A DNA stretch of 64,000 bases. Source: Liolophura sinensis. Its lineage: Eukaryota > Mollusca > Polyplacophora > Chitonida > Chitonidae. Location of the stretch: assembly GCF_032854445.1 (NCBI RefSeq), contig NW_027018033.1, positions 1-64,000 on the forward strand, given 5' to 3'. Shown here one piece after another: positions 60,301 through 64,000 of this stretch (its first letter is position 1; each line of letters begins with the position of its first letter). The position numbers and the translations under genes are program-made. The notes under the pieces are model-generated. The model saw only the letters and a program-made list of their open reading frames with translations. It was not told the origin of the DNA and made no database searches.

Positions 60301-62304
60301 TGTACAAATGGTGTGGTTTTTCTACACGTAGATAAAGACATTGAGATTGTCTTGGACTTAGAAGTAAGGCAATTGCTGGGTGAGTTAAATGGGCTTAGCC
60401 CAAAGATTTCAGGTCTTCTGGGCTACCGAAGGGCACATAACTTATAGTCAAAAGTTGAATATAGTAATGACCAGTCGCGATTGTACAGAGTACAGTGTAG
60501 CCAATTTCAATTAACAAAAAGACCAGGTAAAAATGCAAAAGTGGAAAAACCAGTCCAGTGCTGCTGGTAAGAGGCTAATCCGACGTATTTTGTGACGAGA
60601 AATCGAATGGTGCAAACCGCGTTGCTCTCCGACCAATAATTTTGGCTGTAGCGACAATTGCATGATTATTTATGTCATAATCACGTGCCCAGCAACGGCT
60701 CTTACTCCATGGAAACCAGGGAAATTTGAAATTTTTCAACAGCTGCCGATGCCTGGCTCAATTCCGCATCTTTTGGCACCTTACTGAAGTGAGTCAGTGT
60801 TCAGTTTTACTTTTTACAGCAGACTGTATCAAGTACCTTGTGTTTATCACGTACAAATGGTGTGGTTTTTCTACACGTAGATAAAGACATTGAGATTGTC
60901 TTGCACTTAGAAGTAAGGCAATTGCTGGGTGAGTTAAATGGGCTTAGCCCAAAGATTTGACGTCTTCTGGGCTACCGAAGGGCACATAACTTATAGTCAA
61001 AAGTTGAATATAGTAATGACCAGTCGCGATTGTACAGAGTACAGTGTAGCCGATTTCAATTAACAAAAAGACCAGGCAAAAATGCAAAAGTGGAAAAACT
61101 GTTCCAGTGCTGCTGGTAAGAGGCTAATCCGACGTATTTTGTGACGAGAAATCGAATGGTGCAAACCGCGTTGCTCTCCGACCAATACGTTTGGCTGTAG
61201 TGACAATTGAATGATCATTTATGTCATAATCACGTGCCCAGCAACGGCTCTTACTCCATGGAAACCAGGGAAATTTGCAATTTTTCAACAGCTGCCGATG
61301 CCTGGCCCAATTCCTCATCTTTTGGCACCTTATAATTGTGGGTCAGTGTTTAGTTGTACTTTTTACAGCAGACTGTTTCAAGTACCTTGTGTTTTTCACG
61401 TACAAATGGTGTGGTTTTTCTACACGTAGATAAAGACATTGAGATTGTCTTGCACTTAGAAGTAAGACAATTGCTGGGTGAGTTAAATGGGCTTGGCCCA
61501 AAGATTTCAGGTCTTCTGGGCTACCGAAGGGCACATAACTTATAGTCAAAAGTTGAATATAGTAATGACCAGTCGCGATTGTACAGAGTACAGTGTAGCC
61601 GATTTCAATTAACAAAAAGACCAGGTAAAAATGCAAAAGTGGAAAAATTGTTCCAGTGCTGCTGGTAAGAGGCTAATCCGACGTATTTTGTGACGAGAAA
61701 TCGAATGGTGCAAACCGCGTTGCTCTCTGACCAATACTTTTGGCTGTAGCGACAATTGAATGATCATTTATGTCATAATCACGTGCCCAGCAACGGCTCT
61801 TACTCCATGGAAACCAGGGAAATTTGCAATTTTTCAACAGCTGCCGATGCCTGGCTCAATTCCGCATCTTTTGGCACCTTACTGAAGTGGGTCAGTGTTC
61901 AGTTGTACTTTTTACAGCAGACTGTATCAAGTACCTTGTGTTTTTCACGTACAAATGGTGTTGTTTTTCTACACGTAGATAAAGACATTGAGATTGTCTT
62001 GCACTTAGAAGTAAGACAATTGCTGGGTGAGTTAAATGGACTTGGCCCAAAGATTTCAGGTCTTCTGGGCTACCGAAGGGCACATAACTTATAGTCAAAA
62101 GTTGAATATAGTAATGACCAGTCGCGATTGTACAGAGTACAGTGTAGCCGATTTCAATTAACAAAAAGACCAGGCAAAAATGCAAAAGTAGAAAAACTGT
62201 TCCAGTGCTGCTGGTAAGAGGCTAATCCGACGTATTTTGTGACGAGAAATCGAATGGTGCAAACCGCGTTGCTCTCCGACCAATACTTTTGGCTGTAGTG
62301 ACAA
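57363..62304. repeat. Complete 9-monomer higher-order repeat (m105-m113)
   Basis: Starts are 57363, 57913, 58462, 59011, 59560, 60109, 60658, 61207 and 61756, total 4942 bp. Slot markers: 1 CAGGTGCC, CACCTAC, TGACGTC; 2 type E; 3 type D with GTTGTTTTTC; 4 CCTGTCTC, TTTATCACG, AAGTAGAAAA, AATCCAATGTATT; 5 CAGGTGCC, GGGCTTAACCC, TGACGTC; 6 TTGGCAATTT, GCATATTTTGG, CAATAATTTT; 7 GAAATTTTTC, GTTTTAC, TGACGTC; 8 type E with TTTCAAG and CTTGCAC; 9 type B with GTTGTTTTTC and CTTGCAC. The next monomer (62305) returns to slot 1 (CAGGTGCC). This is the fullest unit in the window and the reference for the shorter ones. Confidence 0.8.
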
Positions 62305-63951
62305 TTGAATGATCATTTATGTCATAATCACGTGCCCAGCAACGGCTCTTACTCCATGGAAACCAGGGAAATTTGCAATTTTTCAACAGGTGCCGATGCC
62401 TGGCTCAATTCCGCATCTTTTGGCACCTTATTCATGTGGGTCTGTGGTCAGTTGTACTTTTTACAGCAGACTGTATCAAGTACCTTGTGTTTTTCACGTA
62501 CAAATGGTGTGGTTTTTCTACACGTAGATAAAGACATTGAGATTGTCTTGGACTTAAAAGTAAGACAATTGCTGGGTGAGTTAAATGGGCTTGGCCCAAA
62601 GATTTCAGGTCTTCTGGGCTACCGAAGGGCACATAACTTATAGTCAAAAGTTGAATATAGTAATGACCAGTCGCGATTGTACAGAGTACAGTGTAGCCGA
62701 TTTCAATTAACAAAAAGACCAGGTAAAAATGCAAAAGTGGAAAAATTGTTCCAGTGCTGCTGGTAACAGGCTAATCCGACGTATTTTGTGACGAGAAATC
62801 GAATGGTGCAAACCGCGTTGCTCTCCGACCAATACTTTTGGCTGTAGTGACAATTGAATGATTATTTATGTCATAATCACGTGCCCAGCAACGGCTCTTA
62901 CTCCATGGAAACCAGGGAAATTTGCAATTTTTCAACAGCTGCCGATGCCTGGCTCAATTCCGCATCTTTTGGCACCTTATTCATGTGGGTCTGTGGTCAG
63001 TTGTACTTTTTACAGCAGACTGTATCAAGTACCTTGTGTTTTTCACGTACAAATGGTGTTGTTTTTCTACACGTAGATAAAGACATTGAGATTGTCTTGG
63101 ACTTAGAAGTAAGACAATTGCTGGGTGAGTTAAATGGGCTTGGCCCAAAGATTTCAGGTCTTCTGGGCTACCGAAGGGCACATAACTTATAGTCAAAAGT
63201 TGAATATAGTAATGACCAGTCGCGATTGTACAGAGTACAGTGTAGCCGATTTCTATTAACAAAAAGACCAGGCAAAAATGCAAAAGTGGAAAAACTGTTC
63301 CAGTGCTGCTGGTAAGAGGCTAATCCGACGTATTTTGTGACGAGAAATCGAATGGTGCAAACCGCGTTGCTCTCTGACCAATACTTTTGGCTGTAGTGAC
63401 AATTGAATGATCATTTATGTCATAATCACGTGCCCAGCAACGGCTCTTACTCCATGGAAACCAGGGAAATTTGCAATTTTTCAACAGCTGCCGATGCCTG
63501 GCTCAATTCCGCATCTTTTGGCACCTTACTGAAGTGAGTCAGTGTTCAGTTGTACTTTTTACAGCAGACTGTATCAAGTACCTTGTGTTTTTCACGTACA
63601 AATGGTGTGGTTTTTCTACACGTAGATAAAGACATTGAGATTGTCTTGGACTTAGAAGTAAGACAATTGCTGGGTGAGTTAAATGGGCTTAGCCCAAAGA
63701 TTTCAGGTCTTCTGGGCTACCGAAGGGCACATAACTTATAGTCAAAAGTTGAATATAGTAATGACCAGTCGCGATTGTACAGAGTACAGTGTAGCCGATT
63801 TCAATTAACAAAAAGACCAGGCAAAAATGCAAAAGTGGAAAAACTGTTCCAGTGCTGCTGGTAAGAGGCTAATCCGACGTATTTTGTGACGAGAAATCGA
63901 ATGATGCAAACCGCGTTGCTCTCCGACCAATACTTTTGGCTGTAGTGACAA
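62305..63951. repeat. Monomers m114-m116 (slot 1-like, D, A)
   Basis: Starts are 62305, 62854 and 63403. The first has CAGGTGCC but ends with GGGCTTGGCCC and CAGGTC instead of TGACGTC, and has a unique CTTAAAAGTAAG. The last two resemble 38700-39797, sharing CTATTAAC and CGAATGATGC. Confidence 0.75.
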
Positions 63952-64000
63952 TTGAATTATCATTTATGTCATAATCACGTGCCCAGCAACGGCTCTTACT
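63952..64000. repeat. Partial satellite monomer m117 (5' part)
   Basis: The first 49 bp of a monomer cut by the window end. It reads GAATTATCATTT where nearly all others read GAATGATCATTT, which breaks the 10-bp palindrome. Confidence 0.9.

Larger units (their letters stand above)
1..64000. repeat. Satellite DNA array, 549-bp monomer, about 116.6 copies
   Basis: The same roughly 549-bp sequence recurs head to tail across the whole window. Monomers are numbered here from the TTG of the motif CAATTGAATGATC (or CAATTGCATGATT). Copy m1 starts at 273, m11 at 5769, m51 at 27720, m101 at 55167 and m117 at 63952, giving a mean of 548.96 bp. Most copies between 5.2 and 40 kb are exactly 549 bp. Copies differ by point changes at a limited set of sites, which define types A to E. 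There is no inversion, no foreign insert and no unique flank. One copy counted by hand is about 42 % G+C. This is the architecture of a eukaryotic satellite. The family is not one I recognise, and its chromosomal role (centromeric, pericentromeric or other) cannot be read from sequence alone. Confidence 0.98.

Noticed and set aside
1-64000. CRISPR array
   Set aside because: The repeat is about 549 bp with no short repeat and unique spacer pattern. Every part of the unit is repeated.
1-64000. Tandem rRNA, 5S, snRNA, histone or tRNA gene cluster
   Set aside because: I looked for 5S, U1-U6 and tRNA-like conserved segments in the monomer and found none. No histone-like peptide appears in any frame.
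1-64000. Monomer as a dimer or trimer of a shorter ancestral repeat (GACAATTG occurs twice, 285 bp apart)
   Set aside because: Sequence after the two GACAATTG copies is unrelated, and the 183-bp thirds show no similarity by eye.
1-64000. Transposon or LTR insertion
   Set aside because: No break in the 549-bp register larger than 8 bp, and no inverted or long terminal repeats bounding unique sequence.
1-64000. A gene-encoded novel system
   Set aside because: No protein-coding or RNA gene can be supported anywhere in the window. The only novelty I can support is in the organisation of the satellite.

Overview
The whole window is one uninterrupted head-to-tail satellite DNA array. A monomer of about 549 bp (about 42 % G+C, counted on one copy) repeats from the first base to the last: a partial copy at 1-272, 116 complete copies from 273 to 63951, and a partial copy at 63952-64000. 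All copies have the same orientation, and I see no unique sequence, transposon insertion, gene, rRNA, tRNA or snRNA. This points to a eukaryotic nuclear genome, in pericentromeric, centromeric, subtelomeric or other heterochromatic DNA. I do not recognise the satellite family, so I cannot name the organism. Both array edges lie outside the window.

The array has clear higher-order structure. Diagnostic variants at about ten sites per monomer sort the copies into recurring types, named here by the bases near monomer offset 170: A (CTGAAGTGAGTCAG), B (CTGAAGTGGGTCAG), C (CTGAAGTTGGTCAG), D (TTCATGTGGGTCTG) and E (TAATTGTGGGTCAG). From 1 to 5.2 kb the copies are mixed A types with a P-Q-R triplet (defined in the features). 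From 5.2 to 11.8 kb a 4-monomer unit of 2196 bp (D'-C-B-D) runs as 3-, 4- and 5-monomer versions. From 11.8 to 22.8 kb the types are mixed, and one block repeats the 3.0-5.2 kb block. From about 22.8 kb E types become frequent. From 27.7 kb to the end a 9-slot higher-order unit dominates. It is complete once, at 57363-62304 (4942 bp), and appears elsewhere as 8-, 7-, 6- and 5-monomer versions. Several shortened versions contain hybrid monomers whose front matches one slot and rear matches another, as expected from unequal crossing-over.

No credible protein gene is present. Because 549 is divisible by 3, the same short open frames recur in every copy, the longest about 167 codons. They are cut by stops in essentially every copy, carry frame-shifting indels and resemble no family I know. 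Two antiparallel frames nevertheless have unusually few stops, which could reflect a decayed coding origin.

Other points worth a look are a TGACGTC motif present in only some monomers and spaced mostly every third copy in the right-hand part, several palindromes per monomer, and two zones (1-2.3 kb and 40.7-48 kb) dense in single-base indels that may mark weak assembly consensus. I see no sign of a gene-encoded novel system. The interest lies in how the array is organised and evolves.
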